Of a stretch of 64,000 nucleotides of DNA, positions 53,910 through 62,937 are shown piece by piece (the stretch's first letter is position 1; every line of letters starts with the position of its first letter). The notes beneath the pieces are model-generated. The model saw nothing but the letters and a program-made list of their open reading frames with translations, searched no databases and was not told the origin of the DNA. Source of the stretch: Polaribacter porphyrae. Lineage in GTDB: Bacteria > Bacteroidota > Bacteroidia > Flavobacteriales > Flavobacteriaceae. The DNA is taken from NCBI RefSeq assembly GCF_002954685.1, contig NZ_MSCN01000001.1, positions 1,300,284-1,364,283 of the forward strand, written 5' to 3'. The translations under genes and the position numbers were made by a program.

Positions 53910-54827
53910 ATGCAATTTTTAGTTTTTGTATTTACATATCCGTTTTTTTGGTTGTTTTCTAGGCTACCTATGAAAGTTTTAAATATAAAATCAGATATAC
54001 TTTTCTTGTTGATATATTATGTTATTGGATATAGAAAAGAAGTAGTTTTAGAAAATTTAAAATTGGCTTTTCCAGAGAAAAGTATTGAAGATAGAAAAAA
54101 AATTGCACGCTATTTTTTTAAGCATTTTACAGATTTATTTATAGAAACTATTAAAGCAATTTCTATTAGTGAACAAGAAATTTTAAAACGCTACAAATAC
54201 AAAAACCCTGAACTCGTAAATAATCTTTTAAAGGATGGAAAAAGTATTGCTTTTGTAAGTGCACACCATGCAAATTGGGAATGGTCTGTTAACTCTCCTT
54301 TGGTTTTAGACAGTAAAGTAAATGGAGCTTATACAAGTATAGGTAATAAATATTTTGATAAAATTGTAAAACAATCTAGAGAACGTTTTGGGTTTGTTTG
54401 CTATGAATCTTCTAAAACAGTTAAGGCTATTTTAAAAGATTATAAAAATAAAAAACAAGGTATTTATTTATTAATTAGCGACCAATCTCCTCAATTAGAA
54501 CATACTTTATATTGGCAAAAGTTCTTTGGTATTAAAGTGCCATTTCATATAGGTGCAGAAACATTGGCTAAAAAATTTAATTTAGCAGTAGTATATTGTG
54601 ATACTACAAAAGTAAAAAGAGGTTTTTATGAAACTGAATTCAAATTAATAGCAGAAAATCCTAAAGATTTTGACGATTATAAAATTACTGATGCTTACAT
54701 AAGGCTAACCGAAGAAACTGTAAAAAAACAGCCTGAATGCTATTTGTGGTCTCATAAACGTTTTAAACACAAAGACAGGTTTGAGGAATGGAAAACTTTA
54801 AAAGCTGCAAAAAAATCTAAAAAATAA
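53910..54827 (+). CDS. LpxL/HtrB-like lysophospholipid acyltransferase (first copy)
   Basis: These enzymes add secondary acyl chains to lipid A or related lipids at the inner membrane. The 305-residue protein has an N-terminal hydrophobic segment (FVFTYPFFWLFSRLP), the HX4-Glu motif in SAHHANWEWS, SDQSPQLEHTLYWQKFFG and the end YLWSHKRFKHKDRFEEW, all family features. A close paralogue lies 46 bases downstream, so the pair probably arose by tandem duplication. The exact acceptor cannot be decided. Confidence 0.85.
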   Translation: MQFLVFVFTYPFFWLFSRLPMKVLNIKSDILFLLIYYVIGYRKEVVLENLKLAFPEKSIEDRKKIARYFFKHFTDLFIETIKAISISEQEILKRYKYKNPELVNNLLKDGKSIAFVSAHHANWEWSVNSPLVLDSKVNGAYTSIGNKYFDKIVKQSRERFGFVCYESSKTVKAILKDYKNKKQGIYLLISDQSPQLEHTLYWQKFFGIKVPFHIGAETLAKKFNLAVVYCDTTKVKRGFYETEFKLIAENPKDFDDYKITDAYIRLTEETVKKQPECYLWSHKRFKHKDRFEEWKTLKAAKKSKK

Positions 54828-54873
54828 AGGTTTTAAAACAGAAATACGATATTTGCATTTAAATATAAAGTAT

Positions 54874-55794
54874 ATGAATTCAATTGTGTTTTATCTTACT
54901 TACCCTTTAATTTGGTTGATTTCTAGATTACCAATGTTTCTCTTATATCTTATATCCGATTTTCTCTTTTTTTTAGTATATTATATATTTGGCTACAGAA
55001 AAGAAGTAATTATGGGAAATATTTCTGTAGCTTTTCCTGAAAAAACTGATAAAGAAAGAAAATTAATCGCAAAGAAGTTTTACAAGCATTTTACAGATAT
55101 GATTGCAGAAAGTTTAAAATCTTTTGCCATCACAGAAAAACAAATTTTAAAAAGATATACTTATAAAAACCCTGAACTAGTTAATAAATATGTAAAAGAA
55201 GGAAAAAGCGTTGCTTTAGTAAGTGCACATTTAGCAAATTGGGAGTGGTCTTTTAGTTTACCATTAGTTATAGATGGTAACGTTTTCGGAGCCTACAACA
55301 AATTAAGAAACGAAACTTTTGAGAAAACGCTTAAAGAAAATAGAGAGAAATTTGGTGTTGTTGGTGCAACTACTGCTAATTTTATAAAATTAATAAAGCA
55401 AAATTTTAAAACCAAAACTCAAGGTTCTTATATATTATTGAGTGATCAATCTCCTCATGTTGAAAAAACATTTCATTGGGCAGAATTTTTTGGAGTAAAA
55501 GTGCCTGTGCATACAGGAGCAGAAATGTTAGCTAAAAAACACGATTTAGTCGTAATAAATTACAGAGCAAAAAAAATAAAACGCGGCTATTATGAAACTG
55601 ATTTTGAATTGATTGCTGAAAATCCGAATGATTTTAAAGATTATGACATTACAGAAAAGTTCTTAAAAATTACTGAAAGAAATGTAAAGGAACAGCCAGA
55701 GTTTTATTTATGGTCTCACAAGCGTTTTAAGCACAAAGATCGTTTTGAAGAATGGAAAGAAATCATGAAAAAAAGACAAGAGCAAAAAAAGTAG
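54874..55794 (+). CDS. LpxL/HtrB-like lysophospholipid acyltransferase (second copy)
   Basis: From the ATG at 54874 the protein has 306 residues; an in-frame TTG at 54853 is less likely. Motifs mirror the first copy: FYLTYPLIWLISRLP at the start, SAHLANWEWS with the catalytic His and Glu, LLSDQSPHVEKTFHWAEFFG, and YLWSHKRFKHKDRFEEW near the end. The two copies may act one after the other on lipid A, as LpxL and LpxM do elsewhere. The stop codon lies within the terminator hairpin. Confidence 0.85.
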   Translation: MNSIVFYLTYPLIWLISRLPMFLLYLISDFLFFLVYYIFGYRKEVIMGNISVAFPEKTDKERKLIAKKFYKHFTDMIAESLKSFAITEKQILKRYTYKNPELVNKYVKEGKSVALVSAHLANWEWSFSLPLVIDGNVFGAYNKLRNETFEKTLKENREKFGVVGATTANFIKLIKQNFKTKTQGSYILLSDQSPHVEKTFHWAEFFGVKVPVHTGAEMLAKKHDLVVINYRAKKIKRGYYETDFELIAENPNDFKDYDITEKFLKITERNVKEQPEFYLWSHKRFKHKDRFEEWKEIMKKRQEQKK

Positions 55795-55812
55795 GCAATA
55801 GCCTACTTTTTT
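55785..55812 (+). terminator. Terminator of the acyltransferase pair
   Basis: AAAAAAGTAGGC and GCCTACTTTTTT form a perfect stem around AATA, with A and T runs that would also work on the other strand for glmM. Confidence 0.85.
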
Positions 55813-55834
55813 ATTTTAATTACAATAAGGTTTA

Positions 55835-57229
55835 TTAAATACCTGCTATGTCTTTTATTTCTGTAATAAAACGCTCTGCTAATACATCAGCTGCATTTTG
55901 AGATTTTGCTTCTGTATAAATTCTAATAATTGGTTCTGTATTCGATTTACGAAGGTGAATCCATTCTTCAGCAAAATCGATCTTTACACCATCAATTGTA
56001 TTTACATCTTCATTAGCATACTTTGTAGCCATGGTTTCTAAAATAGTATCCACATCAATTTCTGGCGTTAACTGAATTTTATTTTTACTCATAAAATAGC
56101 TTGGATAAGAATCGCGTAATTCTTTACAAGACATTTTTTTATGTGCCAAATGTGATAAAAACAAAGCAACACCAACTAAAGAATCACGTCCATAATGTGA
56201 AGCAGGGTAAATAATTCCTCCATTTCCTTCTCCACCAATTACAGTATTAGTTTCTTTCATTTTTATGACCACATTTACTTCTCCTACTGCAGAAGCTGTA
56301 TAAGTACCACCATGTTTTTCGGTAACATCTCTTAAGGCTCTAGAAGATGATAAATTAGAAACTGTATTTCCTCCTCCTAGACGTCCTAAAACATAATCTG
56401 AACAGGCTACTAATGTATATTCTTCACCAAACATAGAACCATCTTCAGATACAATTGCAAGTCTATCAACATCTGGGTCAACTACAATTCCAAAATCAGC
56501 TTTCTTTTTAACTACCAATTCAGAAATATCTGTTAAGTGCTCTTTTAAAGGTTCTGGGTTGTGAGGAAATTGTCCATTTGGTGTACAATACAATTCAATA
56601 CATTTTACCCCTAATTTCTTTAACAAAGCTGGGATAAAAATTCCACCAGTAGAATTTACACCATCTACAACTACTTTAAATTTTGCTTTTTTAATCGCTT
56701 TTACATCTACTAAATCTAGCTTTAAAACTTCTTTAATGTGCTTTTTTAAATATTTTTTGTTCTTTTTGTAAGAGCCTAAATCATCAACCTCTGCAAAGGT
56801 AAAATCTTCACTTTCTGCTAAAGCTAAAATTTGTTCTCCATCTTCTCCATTTAAAAATTCACCTTTTTCATTTAATAACTTTAAAGCATTCCATTGTTTC
56901 GGGTTGTGTGAAGCTGTTAAAATAATACCTCCTTCAGCTTTTTCTAAAGGCACAGCAACCTCAACTGTTGGAGTAGTTGATAAACCTAAATCTACAACAT
57001 CGATTCCTAAACCTACTAAAGTATTGGCTACCAAACTCGATATCATTTTACCAGAAATTCGAGCATCTCTACCAATTACTACTTTTATTTTTTTCTTTCC
57101 TTCGTTTCTTTTCTTAATGAATGCTCCATAAGCAGAGGCAAATTTCACAGCGTCAACAGGCGTTAAATTATCAGCAGTTTTACCACCAATTGTTCCTCTA
57201 ATGCCTGATATTGATTTTATTAATGTCAT
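55835..57229 (-). CDS. glmM: Phosphoglucosamine mutase
   Basis: Converts glucosamine-6-phosphate to glucosamine-1-phosphate for cell-wall precursors. The 464-residue protein has the phosphoserine loop ILTASHNPKQWNALK (about residue 101), the magnesium loop DPDVDRLAI, the sugar loop GEGNGGIIYP, and the phosphate loop RKSNTEPIIRIYTEA. Bacteroidota relatives are sometimes named phosphomannomutase; GlmM is the better fit for a single-copy enzyme of this type. Confidence 0.85.
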   Translation of the reverse strand: MTLIKSISGIRGTIGGKTADNLTPVDAVKFASAYGAFIKKRNEGKKKIKVVIGRDARISGKMISSLVANTLVGLGIDVVDLGLSTTPTVEVAVPLEKAEGGIILTASHNPKQWNALKLLNEKGEFLNGEDGEQILALAESEDFTFAEVDDLGSYKKNKKYLKKHIKEVLKLDLVDVKAIKKAKFKVVVDGVNSTGGIFIPALLKKLGVKCIELYCTPNGQFPHNPEPLKEHLTDISELVVKKKADFGIVVDPDVDRLAIVSEDGSMFGEEYTLVACSDYVLGRLGGGNTVSNLSSSRALRDVTEKHGGTYTASAVGEVNVVIKMKETNTVIGGEGNGGIIYPASHYGRDSLVGVALFLSHLAHKKMSCKELRDSYPSYFMSKNKIQLTPEIDVDTILETMATKYANEDVNTIDGVKIDFAEEWIHLRKSNTEPIIRIYTEAKSQNAADVLAERFITEIKDIAGI

Positions 57230-57381
57230 TGGGATATTTTATTTGTTAGCAAATATAATTTTTTTCGATTGATTTTTTTTAAAATTATTAGTATTAGTTC
57301 TTACCTTTCTTGGTCATTATAATATAATCATTTAGAATAATTTCCATTTTTAGTATCTTTAAAAACTACAATATAAATTCT

Positions 57382-58161
57382 ATGATTCATTTATTTAGAA
57401 AATTAAGACAAAAACTTATAAAAGAAAATAGAGTAAGTAAGTATTTAGCTTATGCTGTTGGTGAAATTTTGCTAGTTGTTATTGGGATAATTCTGGCACT
57501 TCAATTTAGCAATTGGAACCAAAAAAGAGCAGAAACCAAAAAAGAGATTTGGTATCTTGATAATATTGCCAATGATATGTTTAATCAAAAAGATGGTCTT
57601 TTAAATTTAAAGGAATATTATACTGAAACGCTAACCACAGCTAAAAATATTTTACTCGATTTTAAACAAAGTATGAGTTATACAAGTATAGATAGCTTAT
57701 CATTAAAGATTAACAAATTAATGCGTTCTGATAGCTACCCAAACATTGATAATACTTATAGAGAATTACTTTCTTCAGGACAAGTTTCGTTAATTGAAAA
57801 CGATAGTTTAGTTTTAAATATTATTGATTTTTACTTGTATACAGACGAAATTGAAAACGTTTTTAAAGTAAATCAGAGTCAAGTATTTTATGGTGAAGTG
57901 TATAAAACTTTAAATAAATATTCAGAAATTGATTTATTTGAGTTTGTTGAAGATGAAAATTTACTTTTTAAGGATGAAGAGGTTCAACAATATATATTAA
58001 AAGAACTTGAGAAGCCAAAAAACAGATTAGAATTAACCAACGCTTTAAAAAATAAAATTGTTATAACAACTGATTATTTAGAAAATGTAAATGAATCTCT
58101 CAAGTTAGTAGATAAGATGATTAATGAGATTGATAACGAAATTGATATTCTATTAGATTAA
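57382..58161 (+). CDS. DUF6090 family membrane protein
   Basis: The 259-residue protein starts MIHLFRKLRQKLIKENRVSK, followed by a single membrane segment (YAVGEILLVVIGIILALQFS) and NWNQKRAE, the hallmark of DUF6090 proteins in flavobacteria. The rest is a helical, charged domain on one side of the membrane. Function unknown. It stands alone before the cupin gene. Confidence 0.8.
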   Translation: MIHLFRKLRQKLIKENRVSKYLAYAVGEILLVVIGIILALQFSNWNQKRAETKKEIWYLDNIANDMFNQKDGLLNLKEYYTETLTTAKNILLDFKQSMSYTSIDSLSLKINKLMRSDSYPNIDNTYRELLSSGQVSLIENDSLVLNIIDFYLYTDEIENVFKVNQSQVFYGEVYKTLNKYSEIDLFEFVEDENLLFKDEEVQQYILKELEKPKNRLELTNALKNKIVITTDYLENVNESLKLVDKMINEIDNEIDILLD

Positions 58162-58229
58162 CATCTAATAGTAATTTGTACTTTTTTACCAAATGAACAA
58201 AATTTTTACAACTAACCAAACTTATCATA

Positions 58230-58607
58230 ATGAAACAATTGCCACTTTTATTCTTTTTTATTTTACTTCTTGTACAAATTCTATCATGTACTCAAAAAAA
58301 TAATTTAGCAGACCCTTTACAAGCAGGTTGGAAAGGTAAAAAAGTTTGTACCATTTTAGAAGAAAATAATAAAATTAGAACTTTAAAATGTGTTTTTCCT
58401 CCAGGAATTGGGCATGAAAAACATTTCCATGCATCTCATTTTGGATACACATTATCTGGTGGTAAATTTAGAATAACCGATGCAAAAGGAACACGTGAAG
58501 TAGATGTGCCTACAGGATATAATTATTACAAAGAAAAAATTGAATGGCATAAAGCTATAAATATTGGTGATTCTACAGCTGTTTTTTTAATTGTAGAACC
58601 TAAATAA
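58230..58607 (+). CDS. Cupin-domain lipoprotein
   Basis: The 125-residue protein has a lipoprotein signal (lipobox ILSC near residue 20) and a small cupin barrel: GIGHEKHFHASHFGYTLSGG has the metal-binding histidines of cupin motif 1, and YYKEKIEWHKAINIG carries the motif 2 histidine. Ligand or activity unknown; the protein faces the periplasm. Confidence 0.75.
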   Translation: MKQLPLLFFFILLLVQILSCTQKNNLADPLQAGWKGKKVCTILEENNKIRTLKCVFPPGIGHEKHFHASHFGYTLSGGKFRITDAKGTREVDVPTGYNYYKEKIEWHKAINIGDSTAVFLIVEPK

Positions 58608-58631
58608 TAATGATTAAATTCTTTAGAAAAA

Positions 58632-58660
58632 AAAGGCAGTGATAAAAAATCACTGCCTTT
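58632..58660. terminator. Bidirectional terminator between the cupin gene and rpsA
   Basis: AAAGGCAGTGAT and ATCACTGCCTTT pair perfectly around AAAAA. The long A run on the left gives a T run on the minus strand, so it serves rpsA as well as the cupin gene. Confidence 0.85.
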
Positions 58661-58721
58661 AAATTATTAATTTTGTAACGCTATTTCTGGACGTCACATA
58701 AATATCAACTAGTAAAAAATA

Positions 58722-60563
58722 TTACTTTTTGTTACCAGCTTCCATTTTTTTCTTTAATGCTGCAAGACCACCAATATCACCTAATGTAGTTTTTTCAGCA
58801 TCTTGAGATTTTTTAGCAGCCGCTTTTATATTTCTCTTTTCTTGCTCTCTAAATATAGAAGTATGAGATACAACTATTCTTCTGTATTCTTTAGAAAATT
58901 CTAAAACAATAAAGTCTACTGTATCACCTTTTGCAAGTTTACCACCTTCTTCTTTATCTAAAAATCTGCTTGGTGCAAAACCTTCAACATCACCTTCAAA
59001 AGTTACAACAGCACCCTTATCATTTTTATCTTTAACAGTACCTGTATGAGTAGAACCTATTTTAAATGTAGCTTCATGAGCATCCCAAGGGTTATCTTGA
59101 GTTTGTTTATGACCTAAATTTAATTTTCTATTTTCTACATCTAATTCTAATACTTGCACTTCTAATTGTTGACCAACAGTTACAAAATCTGATGGATGCT
59201 TAATTTTCTTTGTCCAAGATAAATCAGAAATATAAACTAAACCATCAATACCTTCTTCTAACTCAACAAATACACCAAAATTTGTGTAATTTCTTACAGT
59301 ACCTGTGTGCGTTGAACCAATTGGGTATTTAGTAGTGATATCTGTCCAAGGATCTGGGTGTAATTGTTTAATTCCAAGAGACATTTTTCTATCTTCTCTG
59401 TCTAAAGTTAAAATTTGAGCTTCAACCTTATCTCCAACTTTTACAAAATCTTGTGCAGAACGTAAGTGTGTTGACCAAGACATTTCAGAAACATGAATTA
59501 ATCCTTCAACTCCTTGTTCTACTTCTACAAATGCACCATAATCAGCTAAAACAACAACTTCTCCAGTTACTTTATCACCAACTTTTAAATCAGCGTTTAA
59601 AGCTTCCCAAGGATGAGCTGATAATTGTTTTAATCCTAATTGGATTCTAGATTTATTATCATCAAAATCTAAAATTACAACGTTTAATTTTTGATCTAAC
59701 TCAACAACCTCATTTGGATGATTAATTCTAGACCAAGATAAATCTGTAATATGTACTAAACCATCAACACCACCTAAATCAACAAATACACCATAAGAAG
59801 TAATGTTTTTAACAACACCTTCTAATACTTGTCCTTTTTCTAACTGACCAATAATTTCTTTTTTCTGTAATTCAATATCAGCTTCAATAAGTGCTTTATG
59901 AGATACAACAACGTTTTTAAACTCGTGGTTGATTTTTACAACTTTGAACTCCATTGTTTTCTCTACGTATTGATCGTAATCTCTAATTGGTTTTACATCA
60001 ATTTGAGAACCTGGTAAGAATGCTTCGATTCCAAAAACATCTACAATCATACCACCTCTAGTTCTACACTTTACAAAACCGTTAACTACTTCACCAGTTT
60101 CATGAGCATTGTTAACACGCTCCCAAGCTTTAATTACCCTCGCTTTTTTGTGAGATAATACTAATTGACCAGAAGAATCTTCTCTTTTATCAACTAATAC
60201 TTCTACTGTATCGCCTTCTTTTAAACCTTGATTGTAACGAAATTCGTTTAGAGAAATAACGCCTTCAGATTTAGAATTGATGTCAATAATTGCATCTCTA
60301 TCTGTAATTCTGATAACTTTCCCTTCAATTACATCACTTTCATTTACAAAACCGATGGTTCCTTTTAAAGCCTCTTCAAACTCTTTTAACTTTTCTTCAT
60401 CAACTTCATCAATACCTTCTTCGTATTTGTGCCAGTTAAAATCAGCTAAAAATTGTTCTGGATTTACAGTTTCTTCAACTGTTTCTGTAACAGCTTCAGT
60501 AGCTGTTTCTTGTACTTCAGCAGCAACTATTTGCTCTTCAGTGTTTTTTGTTTCTTCAGACAT
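58722..60563 (-). CDS. rpsA: 30S ribosomal protein S1
   Basis: S1 binds mRNA and delivers it to the ribosome. The 613-residue protein has an acidic N-terminal extension (about 30 residues rich in Glu and Thr) and six S1 domains, the last four with clear copies of GVDGLVHITDLSW-like sequence. The C-terminus is KKKMEAGNKK. Length is usual for Bacteroidota S1. A TACATTTG promoter element upstream gives a leader of more than 100 bases, which may allow autoregulation as known for S1 elsewhere. Confidence 0.93.
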   Translation of the reverse strand: MSEETKNTEEQIVAAEVQETATEAVTETVEETVNPEQFLADFNWHKYEEGIDEVDEEKLKEFEEALKGTIGFVNESDVIEGKVIRITDRDAIIDINSKSEGVISLNEFRYNQGLKEGDTVEVLVDKREDSSGQLVLSHKKARVIKAWERVNNAHETGEVVNGFVKCRTRGGMIVDVFGIEAFLPGSQIDVKPIRDYDQYVEKTMEFKVVKINHEFKNVVVSHKALIEADIELQKKEIIGQLEKGQVLEGVVKNITSYGVFVDLGGVDGLVHITDLSWSRINHPNEVVELDQKLNVVILDFDDNKSRIQLGLKQLSAHPWEALNADLKVGDKVTGEVVVLADYGAFVEVEQGVEGLIHVSEMSWSTHLRSAQDFVKVGDKVEAQILTLDREDRKMSLGIKQLHPDPWTDITTKYPIGSTHTGTVRNYTNFGVFVELEEGIDGLVYISDLSWTKKIKHPSDFVTVGQQLEVQVLELDVENRKLNLGHKQTQDNPWDAHEATFKIGSTHTGTVKDKNDKGAVVTFEGDVEGFAPSRFLDKEEGGKLAKGDTVDFIVLEFSKEYRRIVVSHTSIFREQEKRNIKAAAKKSQDAEKTTLGDIGGLAALKKKMEAGNKK

Positions 60564-60686
60564 ATGTCTAAAAATAATTTGTATCTTATTGTTTTACAGA
60601 TTTTTAACGATTAAAACGCAAAGAGATGTTTTTAAAAATAATTATCTTTTATTCCTTTTACAAATCTGTTCTCGTAAAAAGGAGTG

Positions 60687-60694
60687 CAAATGTA
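60687..60694 (-). promoter_or_regulatory. -7 promoter element of rpsA (TACATTTG)
   Basis: On the minus strand TACATTTG matches TAnnTTTG. Transcription would begin about 115 bases before the rpsA start codon, an unusually long leader for this window. Confidence 0.45.
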
Positions 60695-60764
60695 CAAAAT
60701 TTCCTTGATTTTTAATTACTTACAAATAAAATAATTGTTTTAAAATGTGATTATATTTGTAAAT

Positions 60765-60947
60765 ATGTTTGAACTATTTATTTTACTTTTAATAATAGTC
60801 TTTTTTGTTTTTTTATATTGGAATTATAAATTACAAACCGAAAAAGAAAAAAATGATTTATCTGGAAACTTAGATAAGAAAAGAGAAGATTATGAGAGAT
60901 CTAGCTTATTTTTAATTGATTATTTTAAAAATCTCTTCAAGAAATAG
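60765..60947 (+). CDS. Small single-pass membrane protein
   Basis: From ATG at 60765 the protein has 60 residues: one hydrophobic helix (ELFILLLIIVFFVFLYW) followed by a charged helix (KLQTEKEKNDLSGNLDKKRE). A TATATTTG element (60752-60759) ends five bases before the ATG, so the mRNA may have almost no leader; a GTG at 60747 is upstream of this element and less likely. Function unknown. Confidence 0.6.
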   Translation: MFELFILLLIIVFFVFLYWNYKLQTEKEKNDLSGNLDKKREDYERSSLFLIDYFKNLFKK

Positions 60948-61044
60948 AAAATTAAAGATCCTATATATCTATCAGTGTAAATCTGTGATATTCATGTCTT
61001 ACATATTTTAATCTAATTATATTTATACTGAAAATCAAAACTTT

Positions 61045-61497
61045 ATGAAATCAATCTTAAAAACTTTCATTCTTTTTTTTATTCTGATGAATTTTGGATG
61101 CAAAAACAAATCAACATCAACAATAAAACATCATAAATCTCACGAACAAAGCAGACAAAATGCACCTTTTTCTGATGCTGTACAAGTTGATAATTTGTAT
61201 TTTTTAACGGGTCAAATTGGAAAAAATCATAAAACAGGAAAACTAGTTGATGGTGGAATTAAAGAAGAAACCAAACAAGCTTTGCTAAATATTGAAGCTG
61301 TTTTAAAGCATCACAATTTAACTCTAAATGATGTAATAAAATGTACAGTGATACTTTCTAATATTGATAATTTTTCTAAAATGAATGGAATTTATAGCAC
61401 ATTTTTCAAGGAAAATTTACCTGCAAGAACTACATTTGCAGCCAATTTAGTTGCAGGTGCAAAAATTGAGATAGAAGTAGTTGCTGCAAGAAAGTAA
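61045..61497 (+). CDS. RidA family protein with lipoprotein signal
   Basis: RidA proteins hydrolyse reactive enamine/imine intermediates. The 150-residue protein carries the RidA core: LYFLTGQIGKNHKTGKLV, IKEETKQALLNIEAVL, and the catalytic Arg in LPARTTFAANLVAGAKIEIEVVA. Unusually it has a lipoprotein signal peptide (lipobox MNFGC near residue 19), so it would act in the periplasm. It ends directly before queE. Confidence 0.85.
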   Translation: MKSILKTFILFFILMNFGCKNKSTSTIKHHKSHEQSRQNAPFSDAVQVDNLYFLTGQIGKNHKTGKLVDGGIKEETKQALLNIEAVLKHHNLTLNDVIKCTVILSNIDNFSKMNGIYSTFFKENLPARTTFAANLVAGAKIEIEVVAARK

Positions 61498-62130
61498 ATG
61501 ATGGATAAAGAGACAAAAGAATTAGTAGATAAAGGTATAATGCTTCCTTTAATGGAAGAGTTTTACACCATTCAAGGAGAAGGTTCTCATACAGGAACTG
61601 CTGCTTATTTTATAAGAGTTGGTGGTTGTGATGTTGGTTGTCATTGGTGTGATGTAAAAGAGAGTTGGAATGCTGATTTGCATCCACCAACTTTAGCTGA
61701 TACTATAGTTGATAATGTAAAAAAATATGCAGATACTGTAGTAATTACTGGTGGTGAGCCATTAATGTGGTCTATGGATTATATTACAAATTTGTTGTTA
61801 GAAAACAATATTAAAACTCATATTGAAACTTCTGGTGCATATTCTTTTTCTGGAAAGTGGGACTGGTTTTGTCTATCTCCTAAAAAAACCAAATTGCCTT
61901 TAACAGAAAATTACAGAGAAGCTGATGAATTAAAAATGATTATCCATAATAAATCAGATTTTGATTTTGCTGAAGAACAAGCTGCAAAAGTGGGTAAAAA
62001 ATGTCAATTATTTTTGCAACCAGAATGGAGTAAAAAAGAAAAAATGACGGAACAAATTGTAGATTATGTAATGAAAAATCCTAAATGGAAGATTTCTTTA
62101 CAAACACATAAATATTTGAATATTCCTTAA
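61498..62130 (+). CDS. queE: 7-carboxy-7-deazaguanine synthase (QueE)
   Basis: A radical SAM enzyme of queuosine synthesis that contracts carboxy-tetrahydropterin. The 210-residue protein has EEFYTIQGEGSHTGTAAYFIR in two family blocks (EFYTIQGEG and GTAAYFIRVGGC), the three-cysteine cluster motif GGCDVGCHWCDVKESW (about residues 42-57), and VVITGGEPLMW. The motif is the short variant without the usual insertion between cysteines. It starts on the base after the RidA stop codon. No other queuosine gene is in the window. Confidence 0.9.
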   Translation: MMDKETKELVDKGIMLPLMEEFYTIQGEGSHTGTAAYFIRVGGCDVGCHWCDVKESWNADLHPPTLADTIVDNVKKYADTVVITGGEPLMWSMDYITNLLLENNIKTHIETSGAYSFSGKWDWFCLSPKKTKLPLTENYREADELKMIIHNKSDFDFAEEQAAKVGKKCQLFLQPEWSKKEKMTEQIVDYVMKNPKWKISLQTHKYLNIP

Positions 62131-62241
62131 TTTTTTTTGAAGCTATTTCCTGCTTTTCGCACTCGCTTTTTTTATTCTGAAAAAGAATAAAAAAGAGCTC
62201 AAACAAATGCTTCAATCAGGGCTAGACTTGTTTGTAAACTT
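62131..62241. repeat. Intergenic segment with hairpin, possibly an interspersed repeat
   Basis: Between queE and cmk lies TTTTTTTATTCTGAAAAAGA-like sequence that folds on itself (TTTTTTATTC with GAATAAAAAA, about 62167-62195), flanked by CTGCTTTTCGCACTCGC and CAAATGCTTCAATCAGGGCT. I remember similar text from other flavobacterial intergenic regions. It may also act as terminator for the convergent genes. Copy number was not checked. Confidence 0.4.
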
Positions 62242-62937
62242 TTAGATCTCTTGAAGTTTTCTATCAACTAAAGAACAAATTCTCTCAAATTGTTCTTGAA
62301 TTCCCATATCAGAATTATCAAATTCAATAGCGTCATCTGCTTTAACTAAAGGAGAATCCTTTCTTGTAGAATCTATTCTATCTCTTTCCTGAACATTAAA
62401 AAGGATTTCGTCAAAATTCACTTTATCTCCTCTACCAATCAATTCTTTATAACGTCTTGTGGCTCTTTTATCAGCAGAAGCAGTCATAAATAATTTTAAA
62501 TCAGCATCAGGAAAAACAACAGTACCAATATCTCTACCATCCATAACAATACCTCTTTCTTTTCCCATTAATTGCTGTTCTGCTACTAATTTTTTTCTAA
62601 CTTCAGAAATTGCAGCGACTTTACTTACCAATTGAGAAACTTCTAATGTTCTGATTTCTTTTTCAACATTAACTCCATTTAATAACATTTCAGCAAAACC
62701 TAAATCTTTATTAAACTTAAAAGAAAGTGAAATTGAATTTAATTCTTTAATCAATTCTTCTTTTTTAAGGTAACCCTCACCTACATAATTATTTTGTTTT
62801 GCAAATAAAGTAACAGCTCTGTACATTGCTCCTGTATCTACATAAACATAGTTGTATTTTTTTGCAAGTAATTTTGCTATTGTACTTTTTCCAGTTGATG
62901 AGAAACCATCTATTGCAATTGTAATTTTATTCTTCAT
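62242..62937 (-). CDS. cmk: Cytidylate kinase
   Basis: Phosphorylates CMP and dCMP. The 231-residue protein starts MKNKITIAIDGFSSTGKSTI with the P-loop, has YVDTGAMYRAVTLFA (substrate binding) and MDGRDIGTVVFPDADLKLF followed by SADKRATRRYKE (lid). Length is normal. The start codon overlaps the porQ stop (TAATG). Confidence 0.94.
   Translation of the reverse strand: MKNKITIAIDGFSSTGKSTIAKLLAKKYNYVYVDTGAMYRAVTLFAKQNNYVGEGYLKKEELIKELNSISLSFKFNKDLGFAEMLLNGVNVEKEIRTLEVSQLVSKVAAISEVRKKLVAEQQLMGKERGIVMDGRDIGTVVFPDADLKLFMTASADKRATRRYKELIGRGDKVNFDEILFNVQERDRIDSTRKDSPLVKADDAIEFDNSDMGIQEQFERICSLVDRKLQEI

Noticed and set aside
60277..60708. 143-codon open frame antisense to the start of rpsA
   Set aside because: Serine-rich translation is the shadow of the Glu-rich S1 N-terminus; no start signal or family resemblance.
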